This document shows, in pieces, positions 41,115 through 50,595 of a stretch of 64,000 nt of DNA; position 1 is the first letter of the stretch, and every line of letters starts with the position of its first letter. The DNA is from Immundisolibacterales bacterium. Lineage in GTDB: Bacteria > Pseudomonadota > Gammaproteobacteria > HK1. Both the position numbers and the translations under genes were made by a program. The stretch spans positions 1 through 64,000 of the forward strand of contig JAPOPW010000010.1 in assembly GCA_026712715.1 (NCBI GenBank), in the 5' to 3' direction. Below the pieces are notes generated by a model. The model saw only the letters and a program-made list of their open reading frames with translations, did no database searches and was not told the DNA's origin.

Positions 41115-41954
41115 ATGAGCGGAGACGATACCTGGGAGGTCCATGCGATCCAGTACGCGCACCGGGCCGAGCGCCACCGCTACGAGACGTTCATCACGAA
41201 CGCGTGGACCGATCCCCTCCACGACACCCTCCAGCCCATCAGCTACTACGTATGGGCGATCGTCAACCGCGAGCGTGCCTTCGTGGTCGATACCGGTTTC
41301 GACACCGGTGAGCTCGAGCGGCGCCGGCGCGAGTCCGGCGATCGATGGCAGCCGCGCCTGATCTGCTCCCCCGCCGAGGGCCTGGCGAAGATCGGAGTCG
41401 ACGCCGCGAAGGTCCGCGACGTCGTCGTGACCCACCTCCATTTCGACCACGCGGGAACCCTGGACGAGTTCCCGGCCGCGCGCTTTCACCTGCAGGAGCT
41501 CGAGATGCAGTACGCGACCGGCCCGCACATGGCGCACTCGTTCTTCAGCGGCGCGTACTCCGTGGGGCACGTGACCCGCATGGTGGAGAACGTGTACCGC
41601 GGCCGGGTCGCATTCCATTCCGGGGACGCGGAGCTGGCCCCCGGGATCACGCTGCATCTCGTGGGCGGACATACCCTGGGGATCCAGTCGGTCCGGGTGA
41701 AGACCCGTCGCGGGTGGGTGGTGCTCGCGAGCGACGCGAGCCACTTCTACGACAACGTCGCCGAAGACGCACCGTATCCCATCGTGCACGACGTGGCCGG
41801 GATGCTGGCGGGATTCGAGCGGCTGCGCTCGCTCGCGACTTCTCCGGACCACATCATCCCCGGGCACGATCCCAAGGTCATGGAGCGCTACCCCGCGGCG
41901 AGCGACGCCGCGGAGGGGATCGTCGCCCGGCTCGACGTCGACCGCACGGGCTGA
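41115..41954 (+). CDS. Metallo-beta-lactamase-fold hydrolase, AHL-lactonase-like
   Basis: A 279-residue MBL-fold protein. The dinuclear zinc motif is complete: H107, H109, D111 and H112 in THLHFDHAG, then VGGHTLGIQSV, SDASHFY (bridging Asp) and PGHDP. This spacing is that of the N-acyl homoserine lactonase family. True quorum-quenching activity cannot be told from other lactone or ester hydrolysis by sequence. GGAGGG precedes the ATG. It sits between the amidohydrolase and an unknown protein, 16 nt apart from the latter. Confidence 0.87.
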   Translation: MSGDDTWEVHAIQYAHRAERHRYETFITNAWTDPLHDTLQPISYYVWAIVNRERAFVVDTGFDTGELERRRRESGDRWQPRLICSPAEGLAKIGVDAAKVRDVVVTHLHFDHAGTLDEFPAARFHLQELEMQYATGPHMAHSFFSGAYSVGHVTRMVENVYRGRVAFHSGDAELAPGITLHLVGGHTLGIQSVRVKTRRGWVVLASDASHFYDNVAEDAPYPIVHDVAGMLAGFERLRSLATSPDHIIPGHDPKVMERYPAASDAAEGIVARLDVDRTG

Positions 41955-41970
41955 GCGGAGCGGCGCGGCG

Positions 41971-42561
41971 GTGGACGGCAAGGCGATCCGGCCCGGCGAG
42001 GTGGCCTGGTCCGGCGACAACTCCGGGATATACCTCAAGCACGAACCCGGCGGCGCGTACGTGACGCGCGCGTCGTACTTCAGGGTCACGTACTCGCGGC
42101 ACGGGACGGGGAAGGCGCTCGTGCTGCTCAGCGGGCGGACGACAGTCTGCCTGCACGACAACGAGGTCCTCGCGCGCTGGCTGGTGGCGGACTTTGCGCG
42201 TCACTTCCCGCAGTTCCGGTCGGCGCCGGAGATGGACCGGCTCGACTACGTGGGACTCGACGGTCACGTGTCGAAAGGGGAGGCCCGCCGCGGGTGCCGG
42301 GAGCGGTTCAGCGCGCCGGGATACGAGGTCGATCTGCGATGGTCACCGGCCGAGGCCCCGTTCTTCGTCGTGCTTGCGCCCGAGCGCTCCGCGACCGGAC
42401 GCCACGAGATGTATTCGCTGTTCTTCGATGTCCGGGAAGCGAGCGTGTTCCTCGACGGGCGGCGACTTCCCGGCGCGGTAGTGGAGCGGGACCTGCACGG
42501 GAGAAGCGCCCCATCGTCCTTCCTGGCCCTCTCCGAGACATGGGTGACCGGCCGCGATTGA
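41971..42561 (+). CDS. Protein of unknown function
   Basis: A 196-residue soluble protein starting at GTG 41971, 16 nt after the lactonase-like gene and probably co-transcribed. No domain was recognised. Regular text (VCLHDNEVLARWLVADFARHF, DLRWSPAEAPFFVVLAPERS, EMYSLFFDVREASVFLDGRR) and GC-rich third positions support real coding. No signal peptide or membrane helix is seen. Its position after two hydrolases suggests a role in the same pathway, but nothing in the sequence shows one. Confidence 0.7.
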   Translation: MDGKAIRPGEVAWSGDNSGIYLKHEPGGAYVTRASYFRVTYSRHGTGKALVLLSGRTTVCLHDNEVLARWLVADFARHFPQFRSAPEMDRLDYVGLDGHVSKGEARRGCRERFSAPGYEVDLRWSPAEAPFFVVLAPERSATGRHEMYSLFFDVREASVFLDGRRLPGAVVERDLHGRSAPSSFLALSETWVTGRD

Positions 42562-42688
42562 TTCGAATCGGGAATGAAGCGGTATCCGATGCCGAGCTCC
42601 CGTCCCCCGGGGGGCCGGCGGTCGGTGGATGACACGATCCCGGCGCGGAGGGGCAGATGGCGCCTCGACCAAGATGTGAAGGTCCGCT

Positions 42689-43381
42689 CTACCGCATCAG
42701 GCGTGACCTCCAGATCCGATCGTCCAGAAACCGCGGCGAGACAATCAGCTCGTACGCGCTGCAGCGCACGAGATCCTCCGCCCGGGCTCTGGAGACCCAC
42801 CGATCCCCCAATGCGTCCGCGACGAAGTCTCGGACGTAGCCGTCTCCGCGCACGAAGTCGTCGCTGCCCGTGTACATCTGGAGCATGCGGAAGGCGGGCT
42901 CGCAAAGTCCCGTCGCGAGCCGGAGCTCGTGCTCGACGTCGTCAAGGGGTCGAGCCGAAACGTCCTGGAGCACGTCGATCCCGATGCGACGGAGCCCTCG
43001 CGCCGTGCGCACAACGCGTTCCGCATTCGCAACCGTCAATTCGGTGAGCGGTGTGCCGTCGCGAAACACCTCGTCGGCCATCCGGTCGACTCCGAGCTCG
43101 TCGTAGCGCCGGGTCAGGTCCGCCAGAGGTTCCTGCTCCTCGACCGGGGGCAGCGTCCATCGATCCGCCCGAGTCCGCGGAACCTCGAATCGGTCGCAGT
43201 ATCGTTCGGCTGCCGAGCCGGCGGTGGCATCGTGTTGGCTTTGCGAGCGCCAGATCGAGTCGATCAGCGCCGTCGACAGGTGGGCCGGGAAGAACTCGTC
43301 CGGGAGTTGGACGTCTTCGAGAGATATCGAGCGATGGATCGCCTTCATCACCTGTTTGAGTTCGTGCGCACATTCGAGCAT
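42689..43381 (-). CDS. Uncharacterised protein with an HhH-GPD-like segment
   Basis: A 230-residue protein from ATG 43381, which has GGAG 8 nt upstream. Early text LPDEFFPAHLSTALIDSIW is followed by a helical middle. The segment GIDVLQDVSARPLDDVEHELR and then FRMLQMYTGSDDFVRGDGYV resembles the helix-hairpin-helix and following Asp region of DNA glycosylases, but the usual catalytic Lys/Asp pair is not certain. It could be a DNA-repair-like or nucleic-acid-binding protein. A longer frame from 43531 is less likely. It is followed by about 130 bp before the convergent unknown gene's 3' end. Confidence 0.6.
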   Translation of the reverse strand: MLECAHELKQVMKAIHRSISLEDVQLPDEFFPAHLSTALIDSIWRSQSQHDATAGSAAERYCDRFEVPRTRADRWTLPPVEEQEPLADLTRRYDELGVDRMADEVFRDGTPLTELTVANAERVVRTARGLRRIGIDVLQDVSARPLDDVEHELRLATGLCEPAFRMLQMYTGSDDFVRGDGYVRDFVADALGDRWVSRARAEDLVRCSAYELIVSPRFLDDRIWRSRLMR

Positions 43382-43910
43382 CACCAGGCTCCACGCTTGC
43401 GCTCGTTCCGGTCGGCTCTCCGGAACGATATCTTGGGCTTGCGCCCGGTCCACGCCGCCCCCCGAAGGGTAGGAAGCGGCTGCCGGCAACGACCCCCAAC
43501 CGGAAACCACCCCGATGCGACCGGCGGTCAAGGCTGCCGGTGCCGGCTCGGAGGCAAGAAGCTCCGAACCCGAGGGCCACGGATCCCGAGGGGATCGAGA
43601 GCGATTCGATTCAACCGTTCATGGTCCGCTGGAGAGTCTATTCGCATGCGACGTCGTCTCGATATAACGAAAAGTACATATTGGACATGCATTATTGCAT
43701 GAGAGTAAACCGGAACATCGTGCAGTGGATTCTTCCATCGCTCGAGCTCGTGGAGGATCGGCCGCCGGCCGAAGCCGAAGCGGCGTACCATCGCCAGAGC
43801 TGGCATTCGGCTCCCGGCGCGCGACTCGAGCGGGACGGTATCCCGGAAATCCGGCGCGGCTCACCCGGTGGGGTCGGCCGGATTTCGGGTCGCTCGCTTT
43901 CCGTCCGGGG
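43382..43910. other. 529-bp noncoding gap with an AT-rich island
   Basis: No supported gene. Positions about 43640-43740 are distinctly AT-rich compared with the window. They contain the perfect inverted repeat CATGCATTATTGCATG at 43686-43701. The island is upstream of the HhH-like gene (minus strand) and may hold its promoter or an operator. Confidence 0.5.
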
Positions 43911-44813
43911 TCACCCGTAGGCCACGTCGTCAGCAGCACGCGCGACTGCGCCGGAGCCTTCGAACAGGTCGCGCTTCGCCCGAAGACGTTCGACGAGGAA
44001 GTCGACGAAAAGGCGCACACGCGTAACGAGCCTCGAATCCGGGTGATAGATGACCCAGAGGTCGGGCCTGAGGTTCAGCATCGGTTCCGGCACGATCCGC
44101 CGCAGCGCGGGGTCGGTATCGGCAAGATGGCAGGGCAGCGCGGCGATGCCGAGACCATGCCGCGCCATGGTCTGCATGGCTCGGACGTCGTCTGCGAAAT
44201 GCTTGATCCGCGCGTTGGGAAATCGGTCCAGGATGAAGTGCTGGTTGTAGACCAGATCACGCCAGCCTATCCAGTCCCAATCCCGGATTGGCCTGGCGCG
44301 CAAGTAGTCCGGACTCCCGTAGACGGAGATGGCGACCTTTGCAATTCGTTGCGCAATCAGCGATTTCGGCGGCTCGCGGGTCAGTCGGACCGCCACGTCG
44401 GTCTCGCGCCGCGCCAGGCTCAACAGCTCGTAGGTGCAGTAAAGCCTGAAGTGGATATCCGGATGCTGTTCGACGAATTCGCTCAAGAGCCGGCACAGAT
44501 GCTGATCCGCGAACTGCTGGGTGCAGGTCACTCGCAGGATTCCGGCGAGGGCGCGATCGCCTGCGAAGAGCCTTCGATCGATCTCGCCGAATTCGTCCTC
44601 CACATGCTCCGCGATGTCCAGAATCTCCCGGCCGGCCTCGGTCGGCTCGTAACCGCGTCGCGTCCGTTCGAACAGGAATACACCGAGCTCCTTCTCCAGA
44701 CTCGCCAACCGGCGTGACACCGTAGCCTGGCTGGTCCGCAGCCTGCGCGCCGCGGCGGTCAGGGAACCGGCTCGAGCGATCGCGAGAAAGAACCGCAAGT
44801 CGTCCCACTTCAT
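43911..44813 (-). CDS. LysR-family transcriptional regulator
   Basis: A 300-residue LTTR. The N-terminal winged helix reads MKWDDLRFFLAIARAGSLTA and then AARRLRTSQATVSRRLASLE; the effector domain follows (GILRVTCTQQFAD, HFRLYCTYELLSLARRETDV). ATG 44813 has GGAGG about 10 nt upstream and is preferred to a longer frame. LTTRs usually act on a neighbouring divergent gene, but here the upstream neighbours (2-oxoacid oxidoreductase) lie on the same strand beyond a 437-bp gap, so the target is unclear. The ligand is unknown. Confidence 0.9.
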   Translation of the reverse strand: MKWDDLRFFLAIARAGSLTAAARRLRTSQATVSRRLASLEKELGVFLFERTRRGYEPTEAGREILDIAEHVEDEFGEIDRRLFAGDRALAGILRVTCTQQFADQHLCRLLSEFVEQHPDIHFRLYCTYELLSLARRETDVAVRLTREPPKSLIAQRIAKVAISVYGSPDYLRARPIRDWDWIGWRDLVYNQHFILDRFPNARIKHFADDVRAMQTMARHGLGIAALPCHLADTDPALRRIVPEPMLNLRPDLWVIYHPDSRLVTRVRLFVDFLVERLRAKRDLFEGSGAVARAADDVAYG

Positions 44814-45250
44814 GTCCGTCAGAACCTCCGACCGTACCGGTTCCGCCTGTGCCGGTCCCCGGACAACGCGGGTGAGCTGCCCGCAATGCCCGCTTGCGGA
44901 CAAGCGTACAGGGATTCGGCCGGGGGGGCAGGCCGTGCCGGTTGGGGCGATACCGGGATCGAGTCTCGGCGCGCCAACCGGCCGGCGCGCTTGCCGGGGT
45001 GCTCAGGGAAGGCTGGAGCACTCCGGTGATCCAGGTCCGGGGGTCGGGTTTCGCCGCGGGTCGAGCGGAGGGACTCCGGGTGATCTTCTCGCGGAACGCG
45101 CGCAAGCGGCGAGCGCGGCGTTTCGCTCCCCGGGCGCCGGGGCGTGCCGCGACCTTGCGAAGCAAACGGAAGTGCTCTCGGGCCGCTCGCGCGAATCCGG
45201 GCCGGCCGCGGCGCCGGCGGGCGCCGACGAGGCGGACGTGAGCCGCCGGA
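44814..45250. other. 437-bp gap between korB and the LysR gene
   Basis: No gene is supported; open frames here are Arg/Gly-rich and shift with GC content. The part nearest 44813 should contain the LysR promoter and ribosome site. No terminator-like hairpin with a T-run was found after the korB stop. Confidence 0.45.
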
Positions 45251-46306
45251 TCAGCGAAGGCGAGAGTTGATCGCCTCGAGCCTGGCGCTGCCCGGGCAGA
45301 GCTCCGCTTCGCCGAGACGGTTGAGCGGCACCGGGGGGGTGCCCATGCGCGCGTGGAGGTCCGGGGCCTTCGCATCCACGTAGATGAGCCCGGTCGGGAT
45401 CTCGCCTTTCGTCTGGAGCTCCTGCACGTGGTGAAGGGCCGCCACCCGGTCTGCCGGGTCGTAGTCCTCCGCGAGCTTGTGCAGCCGCACCACCCCGCCG
45501 TCGTGCAGGGTGACGTCGCGGCTCTCCCCCGCCTCGTACGACACCGTGATCTCCTCGCGGCGCGGAACGAAGTCCGGCCGGTTCATCATCGCGTTGTGCT
45601 CGCGCACGTAGTCGAAGCTCTTGGTCGACTCGGCGTGGTTGTTGAACGTCACGCACGGCGAGATGATGTCGAGCAGCGCGAAGCCCCGGTGCGAGAACCC
45701 CGCCTTGATGAGGGGGACGAGCTGCTCCTTGTCGCCCGAGAAGCCGCGCGCGACGAACGAGGCACCGAGCTGAAGGGCGAGGCTCACGAGGTCGATCGAA
45801 TCGTGGGGGTTGATCTCCCCGGTCTTGCTGCGCATCCCGACGTCGGCGGTGGCGGAGAGCTGGCCCTTGGTGAGCCCGTACGTGCCGTTGTTCTCCACGA
45901 CGTAGAGCATGTTGACCTGGCGCCGCACCGCATGGGCGAACTGTCCGAGCCCGATCGAGGCGGTGTCGCCGTCCCCGGACACCCCGACGTAGTAGAGCTC
46001 GTGGTTCGCGAGGTTCGACCCGGTCGCGATCGACGGCATCCGCCCGTGAACGGAGTTGAAGCCGTGGGACTTCGAGAGGAAGTAGTTCGGGGTCTTGGAG
46101 GAGCAGCCGATCCCGGACAGCTTCGCCATCATGTGCGGCGGCATCGACATCTCGGCGCATGCCTGGATGATCGCCGCGCTGATCGAGTCGTGCCCGCAGC
46201 CGGCGCAGAGCGTCGACATCGAGCCCTCGTAGTCGCGACGCGACAGTCCCAGCGCGTTGGTGCCGAGTAGCGGGTGGGTGAATCGCGGCTTGGCGATGTG
46301 GGTCAT
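45251..46306 (-). CDS. korB: 2-oxoacid:ferredoxin oxidoreductase, beta subunit
   Basis: A 351-residue thiamine-diphosphate subunit. STLCAGCGHDSI carries the conserved Cys residues, GDGDTASIGLGQF and NNGTYGLTKGQ bind TPP-Mg. Together with the gamma-alpha subunit upstream it decarboxylates a 2-oxoacid to acyl-CoA while reducing ferredoxin. The fused-alpha type is generally the 2-oxoglutarate form (KorAB), but pyruvate or branched 2-oxoacids cannot be excluded. It is in line with the next two genes, separated from korA by a 159-bp gap in which no promoter was recognised. Confidence 0.9.
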   Translation of the reverse strand: MTHIAKPRFTHPLLGTNALGLSRRDYEGSMSTLCAGCGHDSISAAIIQACAEMSMPPHMMAKLSGIGCSSKTPNYFLSKSHGFNSVHGRMPSIATGSNLANHELYYVGVSGDGDTASIGLGQFAHAVRRQVNMLYVVENNGTYGLTKGQLSATADVGMRSKTGEINPHDSIDLVSLALQLGASFVARGFSGDKEQLVPLIKAGFSHRGFALLDIISPCVTFNNHAESTKSFDYVREHNAMMNRPDFVPRREEITVSYEAGESRDVTLHDGGVVRLHKLAEDYDPADRVAALHHVQELQTKGEIPTGLIYVDAKAPDLHARMGTPPVPLNRLGEAELCPGSARLEAINSRLR

Positions 46307-46465
46307 TGGTCGTGTCCCGTCGTATTCGTAGGTGCCGGTCGGCCGCGGCCTCGGCCCGGCCTCATCCTTGTCCTCCGGTCCGGCGAAGCGCCCGCTCGCC
46401 CCGCGGAAGCCGGCCGCCGCGGCCGATGCGGAGCCCCTCCGTGCGGCGGAGGCGTTCGCGGCCCT

Positions 46466-48319
46466 TCAGTCGGCCTCCTGCGGCTGTCGCGTCCTTCCGC
46501 CGCGCCCCCGCATGTCCGGGGCGAGGCGCTCGCGGATCGACTCCGCGATGAACGCGCTCGTGATCGGCAGCCCGTCGTAGTGCAGCACCGAGACGAGGCT
46601 CGCGGGGTCGAGGTCGCCCTCGTTCACGAGCAAGGTGCGCATCTGGGCGTCTCGGTTCTGCTCCACGACGTACACCGTCGCGTGGCGCGCAATGAACTCG
46701 AACACCTCGCGGCCGAAGGGGAAGGCCCGGATGCGCAGCGCATCGAGCTCGATCCCGTCTTCGCGCAGCACCTCGAGCGCTTCCTCCATGGCGGCGCTGG
46801 TGGTCCCGAAGTAGATGACCCCGAGCAGCGAATCGCTTGCGGCCGGAGTGCTCAGCGCTTGGGGCACGAGCCGCGCCGCGGTCCCGAACTTGCGCGCGAT
46901 CCTTTCCATGCTGCGAAGGTACACCTCGCTGTCCTCGGTGTACCGGGCGTACTCGTCGTGCGAGGTGCCCCGCACCAGGTACGCGCCGCGCTCCGGGTGG
47001 GTCGCGGGGATGGTGCGCCACGGGATCCCGTCGCCGTCCACGTCGAGGTATCGGCCCCAGTCCCGGACCTGCTCGAGTCCGTCCGCGTCGAGGATCTTGC
47101 CGCGGTCGTAGCGGCGCGCGTCGTCCCATCGGAACGGGTCGGTGGTCCAGTCGTTCATGCCGAGGTCGAGGTCACTCATCACGATGACCGGAGTCTGCAG
47201 GCGCTCCGCGAGATCGAAGGCGGTCGCCGCGAGCTCGAACGCCTCCGTCGGGTCCTTCGGGAAGAGCAGGACGTGCTTGGTGTCGCCGTGCGACGCGTAT
47301 GCGCAGGAGATGATGTCCGCCTGCTGGGTGCGGGTCGGCATCCCCGTCGACGGGCTCCCGCGCTGGATGTTGAACAGCACCACCGGAATCTCGGCGAAGT
47401 AGGCGAGGCCGAGAAACTCCGTCATGAGCGAGATCCCGGGCCCGCTCGTCGCGGTGAATCCCCGCGCCCCGTTCCAGCACGCGCCGATCGCCATCCCGAT
47501 CGCCGCGAGCTCGTCCTCCGCCTGGACGACCGCGAAGTTTTTCACCCCGGTCTCGGGGTTCACGCGAAGCCGTTCGCAATGGCTCGTGAAGGCGTCCACG
47601 AGCGAGGTCGATGGGGTGATGGGATACCAGGCCGCGACCGTCGCCCCCGCATAGACGCAGCCGAGGGCGGCGGCGGAATTGCCGTTGACGAGGATCCGGT
47701 CGCCGGCCGCGTCGCTCCTGCGCACCCGAAGGCCGATGGGGCAGTCGAGGTTCTCGCGCGCCCAGGCGCTCCCGAGCTCGAGCGCCTGCACGTTGGGGGC
47801 GATCAGCCGATCCTTGCCGCGGAACTGGTCCGCGACGAGCCCGGTCACCGTCTCGAACTCCATGTCGAGGAGGGCGGAGAGCGCCCCCACGTAGACGATG
47901 TTCTTGAAGAGCTGGCGCTGCCGGGGATCACTGTACTGGCCGAGGCAGATCTCGGTGAGGGGAACCCCGAGCCAGTTGATGTCGCTTCGGAACCGGCGCC
48001 GGTCGAGGGGCTTGGTGGAATCGTGGAGGAGGTACCCGCCGGGAAGCAGGGAGTCGACGTCCTCGCGCAACGTGGCGGGGGTCATCGCCACCATGATGTC
48101 CACCCCGCCGCGCCGCCCGAGGTGGCCCGCTTCGCTCACCCGCACCTCGTACCAGGTGGGGAGCCCCTGAATGTTGGAGGGGAAGATGTTGCGCGGACTG
48201 ACCGGCACCCCCATCCGGAACACGGCCTTCGCGAACAGGTTGTTCGCGCTCGCCGAGCCCGTTCCGTTGACGTTGGCGAACTTGATGACGAAGTCGTTGA
48301 CCGCGCGCAGTTCAGGCAT
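46466..48319 (-). CDS. korA: 2-oxoacid:ferredoxin oxidoreductase, fused gamma-alpha subunit
   Basis: A 617-residue protein. Residues 1-190 are the gamma domain (ANVNGTGSASANNLFAKA, RGGVDIMVAM). From about 215 the alpha domain follows, with AWYPITPSTSLVDAF, ATSGPGISLMTEFLGLA and GSPSTGMPTRTQQADI, the CoA and TPP-side motifs. It forms the enzyme with the beta subunit. Its start overlaps the end of the GltD-like gene by 8 nt, so the two are translated together. Electron transfer to the neighbouring Fe-S flavoprotein is a reasonable inference. Confidence 0.9.
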   Translation of the reverse strand: MPELRAVNDFVIKFANVNGTGSASANNLFAKAVFRMGVPVSPRNIFPSNIQGLPTWYEVRVSEAGHLGRRGGVDIMVAMTPATLREDVDSLLPGGYLLHDSTKPLDRRRFRSDINWLGVPLTEICLGQYSDPRQRQLFKNIVYVGALSALLDMEFETVTGLVADQFRGKDRLIAPNVQALELGSAWARENLDCPIGLRVRRSDAAGDRILVNGNSAAALGCVYAGATVAAWYPITPSTSLVDAFTSHCERLRVNPETGVKNFAVVQAEDELAAIGMAIGACWNGARGFTATSGPGISLMTEFLGLAYFAEIPVVLFNIQRGSPSTGMPTRTQQADIISCAYASHGDTKHVLLFPKDPTEAFELAATAFDLAERLQTPVIVMSDLDLGMNDWTTDPFRWDDARRYDRGKILDADGLEQVRDWGRYLDVDGDGIPWRTIPATHPERGAYLVRGTSHDEYARYTEDSEVYLRSMERIARKFGTAARLVPQALSTPAASDSLLGVIYFGTTSAAMEEALEVLREDGIELDALRIRAFPFGREVFEFIARHATVYVVEQNRDAQMRTLLVNEGDLDPASLVSVLHYDGLPITSAFIAESIRERLAPDMRGRGGRTRQPQEAD

Positions 48320-50213
48320 GATCGTGCTCTTGCCGGGGTTGCGACGGTGCCTCGGGCGGCAGCCCGCGCTGCGGCGGCTGCCAGTGTCCGTTCCCGCGCT
48401 CGCCTCCAGTCCCGTTTCCGCCTCCCCTCCCGTGCTCGGGTTCGTAGGCCATCGCGGAGTCGAGCAGGAATTTCTGCATGTCCCAGGCGCTCGTCGGGCA
48501 GCGTTCGGCGCACAGCCCGCAGTGCAGGCACACGTCTTCGTCCTTGACCATCACCCGCTCGGTCTTGAGGAGGTCGGAGACGAGAAGCGCCTGCTCTTCG
48601 TTGCGGGCCGGCGCCATGAGCCGGGTGCGCAGATCCGCTTCCTCGCCGTTCTCGGTGAACGTGATGCAGTCGGTGGGGCACACGTCCACGCACGCATCGC
48701 ATTCGATGCACAGGCTTTCCGAGAAGACGGTCTGCACGTCGCAGTTGAGGCAGCGCATCGCCTCCTTGTAGCCGAGATCTTCATCGAAGCCGAGCTCGAC
48801 TTCCATCCGCCGCTCCGCGAGCGCCTTCTCCTTGTCCGCATGGGGCACGATGTAGCGCCGGGCGTGGTCGATGTCGTTGTCGTAGCTCCACTCGTGGATG
48901 CCCATCTTCTGGCTGACGAGGGTGACGTGGTCGGGGGGACGGTCGTGCAGGTCCTCTCCGCGGCAGGCGCGATCGATCGAGATGGCGGCCTCGTGCGCAT
49001 GTGCCACCGCCCAGATGATGTTCTCCGGCCCGAACGCGGCGTCCCCGCCGATGAACACCTTTGGATGGGTGGTCCGGAACGTCACCCGGTCCACCACCGG
49101 CATGTCCCACTCTCCGAACTCGATCCCGATGTCGCGCTCGATCCAGGGGAACGCGTTCTCCTGGCCGATGGCGACGAGGACGTCGTCGCATTCGAAGATG
49201 CGCTCCTCGCCGGTCGGGACGAGCCGCCGCCGGCCGCTCTCGTCCACCTCGCGGCGCACGTGGTCGAAGCGCACCCCGGTAAGACGGCCTCCTTCGTGCA
49301 GGAACTCCTTCGGCACGAGGAAGTTGTGGATGGGGATGTCCTCCTCCATCGCTTCCTCGATCTCCCATTCCGACGCCTTCATCTCGTCGAAGCCGCTGCG
49401 TACCACCACGTCGACCTGCTCGCCCCCGAGCCGCCGGGCGGTGCGGCAGCAGTCCATCGCGGTATTGCCGCCGCCGAGGACGACCACCCGGCGCCCGATG
49501 CGCTCCGTGTGCTCGAACGCGACGCTCGAGAGCCAGTCGATGCCGATGTGGATGTGGTCCGCCGCCTCCTGCCGTCCCGGGATGTCGAGCTCGCGGCCGC
49601 GCGGTGCGCCGGTGCCGATGAAGATGGCGTCGTAGTCGTCCTCGTGTTCGAGGAGGGACTTCAGGCTTCCGACATAGTGGTTCGATCGAAACTCGACCCC
49701 CATGTCGAGGATGTAGTTGACCTCGTCCTCGAGCACCTCGTAGGGCAGCCGGAAGGCCGGGATCTGGCTCAGCATCATGCCCCCGGCCCGGTCCGCCTCG
49801 TCGTAGACGACCACCTCGTAGCCGAGCGGCATGAGATCGCGGGCGACCGCGAGGGAGGCCGGCCCCGCCCCGACGCACGCGATGCGCCGGCCGTTCTTCT
49901 CCTTCGGGATCCGGGGCAGAAACGGGGTGATGTCGCCCCGGTTATCGGCCGCAACCCGCTTCAGGCGGCAGATCGCGACCGGCTTGTCGTCGATGCGGTC
50001 GCGTCGGCACGCGGGCTCGCACGGGCGGTCGCACGTGCGGCCGAGGATCCCCGGAAACACGTTCGACCACCAGTTCACCATGTACGCGTCGGTGTAGCGC
50101 CGTGCCGCGATGAGCCGGATGTACTCCGGCACCGGGGTATGGGCCGGGCAGGCCCACTGGCAGTCGACCACGCGGTGGTAGTAGTCGGGGTTTGCCGTAT
50201 CGGTAGGATTCAC
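48312..50213 (-). CDS. GltD-like FAD/NAD(P)H oxidoreductase with ferredoxin domains
   Basis: A 633-residue Fe-S flavoprotein. The N-terminus has the GltD-type Cys clusters (CQWACPAHTPVPEYI, CDRPCEPACRRD). FAD is bound by CVGAGPASLAVARDL and NAD(P)H by VVLGGGNTAMDCCRTARRL. The C-terminus adds two 4Fe-4S sites (CIECDACVDVCPTDC and CLHCGLCAERCPTSAWD). This is not a complete glutamate synthase. The position directly before korA-korB, with overlap, suggests that it links their low-potential electrons to NAD(P)H. GTG 50213 is chosen because family sequence begins there; GTG 50294 would add 27 Arg/Pro-rich residues. No strong ribosome site is visible. Confidence 0.9.
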   Translation of the reverse strand: MNPTDTANPDYYHRVVDCQWACPAHTPVPEYIRLIAARRYTDAYMVNWWSNVFPGILGRTCDRPCEPACRRDRIDDKPVAICRLKRVAADNRGDITPFLPRIPKEKNGRRIACVGAGPASLAVARDLMPLGYEVVVYDEADRAGGMMLSQIPAFRLPYEVLEDEVNYILDMGVEFRSNHYVGSLKSLLEHEDDYDAIFIGTGAPRGRELDIPGRQEAADHIHIGIDWLSSVAFEHTERIGRRVVVLGGGNTAMDCCRTARRLGGEQVDVVVRSGFDEMKASEWEIEEAMEEDIPIHNFLVPKEFLHEGGRLTGVRFDHVRREVDESGRRRLVPTGEERIFECDDVLVAIGQENAFPWIERDIGIEFGEWDMPVVDRVTFRTTHPKVFIGGDAAFGPENIIWAVAHAHEAAISIDRACRGEDLHDRPPDHVTLVSQKMGIHEWSYDNDIDHARRYIVPHADKEKALAERRMEVELGFDEDLGYKEAMRCLNCDVQTVFSESLCIECDACVDVCPTDCITFTENGEEADLRTRLMAPARNEEQALLVSDLLKTERVMVKDEDVCLHCGLCAERCPTSAWDMQKFLLDSAMAYEPEHGRGGGNGTGGERGNGHWQPPQRGLPPEAPSQPRQEHDHA

Positions 50214-50372
50214 GTCTGTGTTTCGCCGTCCATGCGGCGGGCTCGGGCCAGGAAAAGGCGCACGATCGATCAGGATTCGTAATGATAACGACACGGGGGA
50301 CGGTCTGGCCAGCGTTCCCCGAAACGGGCATGATCGCGCCGCCGGGAGCGAAGCGCAGCGGGAGGTTCAAGG

Positions 50373-50594
50373 GTGCCGACCACCGAGGTTCGGAGTGATA
50401 TCGCCGGGAAGGTGTGGAAGATCGAGGCCGCGGTCGGCGATTCGCTGGCCGCCGAGGACACCATTCTCGTCCTCGAATCGATGAAGATGGAGATCCCGGT
50501 GGCCGCGCCGGTTGGCGGCCGGCTCCTTGAGATCCAGGTGGCGGAGGACGACGTCGTCGGCGAAGGCGACGTGGTCGCGGTGCTGGAGAGCTGA
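50373..50594 (+). CDS. Stand-alone biotin carboxyl carrier protein
   Basis: A 73-residue biotinyl domain with the modified-Lys motif ESMKMEIP at about 35-42 and the matching half PVGGRLLEIQVAEDD. GTG start with GGGAGG upstream. Small free carrier proteins of this kind serve acyl-CoA carboxylases or decarboxylases. No carboxylase or biotin ligase gene is present nearby. The stop is followed one base later by the start of the FMN oxidase gene, so they are translated together. Why a biotin carrier is coupled to a hydroxyacid oxidase is unclear. Confidence 0.9.
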   Translation: MPTTEVRSDIAGKVWKIEAAVGDSLAAEDTILVLESMKMEIPVAAPVGGRLLEIQVAEDDVVGEGDVVAVLES

Positions 50595-50595
50595 G

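Noticed and set aside
41115-41954. Calling the MBL-fold protein a proven quorum-quenching lactonase
   Set aside because: Zinc ligands fit the family, but many relatives hydrolyse other substrates and no AHL synthase or LuxR gene is seen.
43540-43920. Plus-strand open frame of 126 codons
   Set aside because: No family resemblance, no ribosome site, spans the AT-rich island and overlaps the LysR 3' end.
44894-45241. Plus-strand Arg-rich frame of 115 codons in the gap before korB
   Set aside because: Composition typical of GC-driven open frames; several overlapping frames are equally open; no domain.
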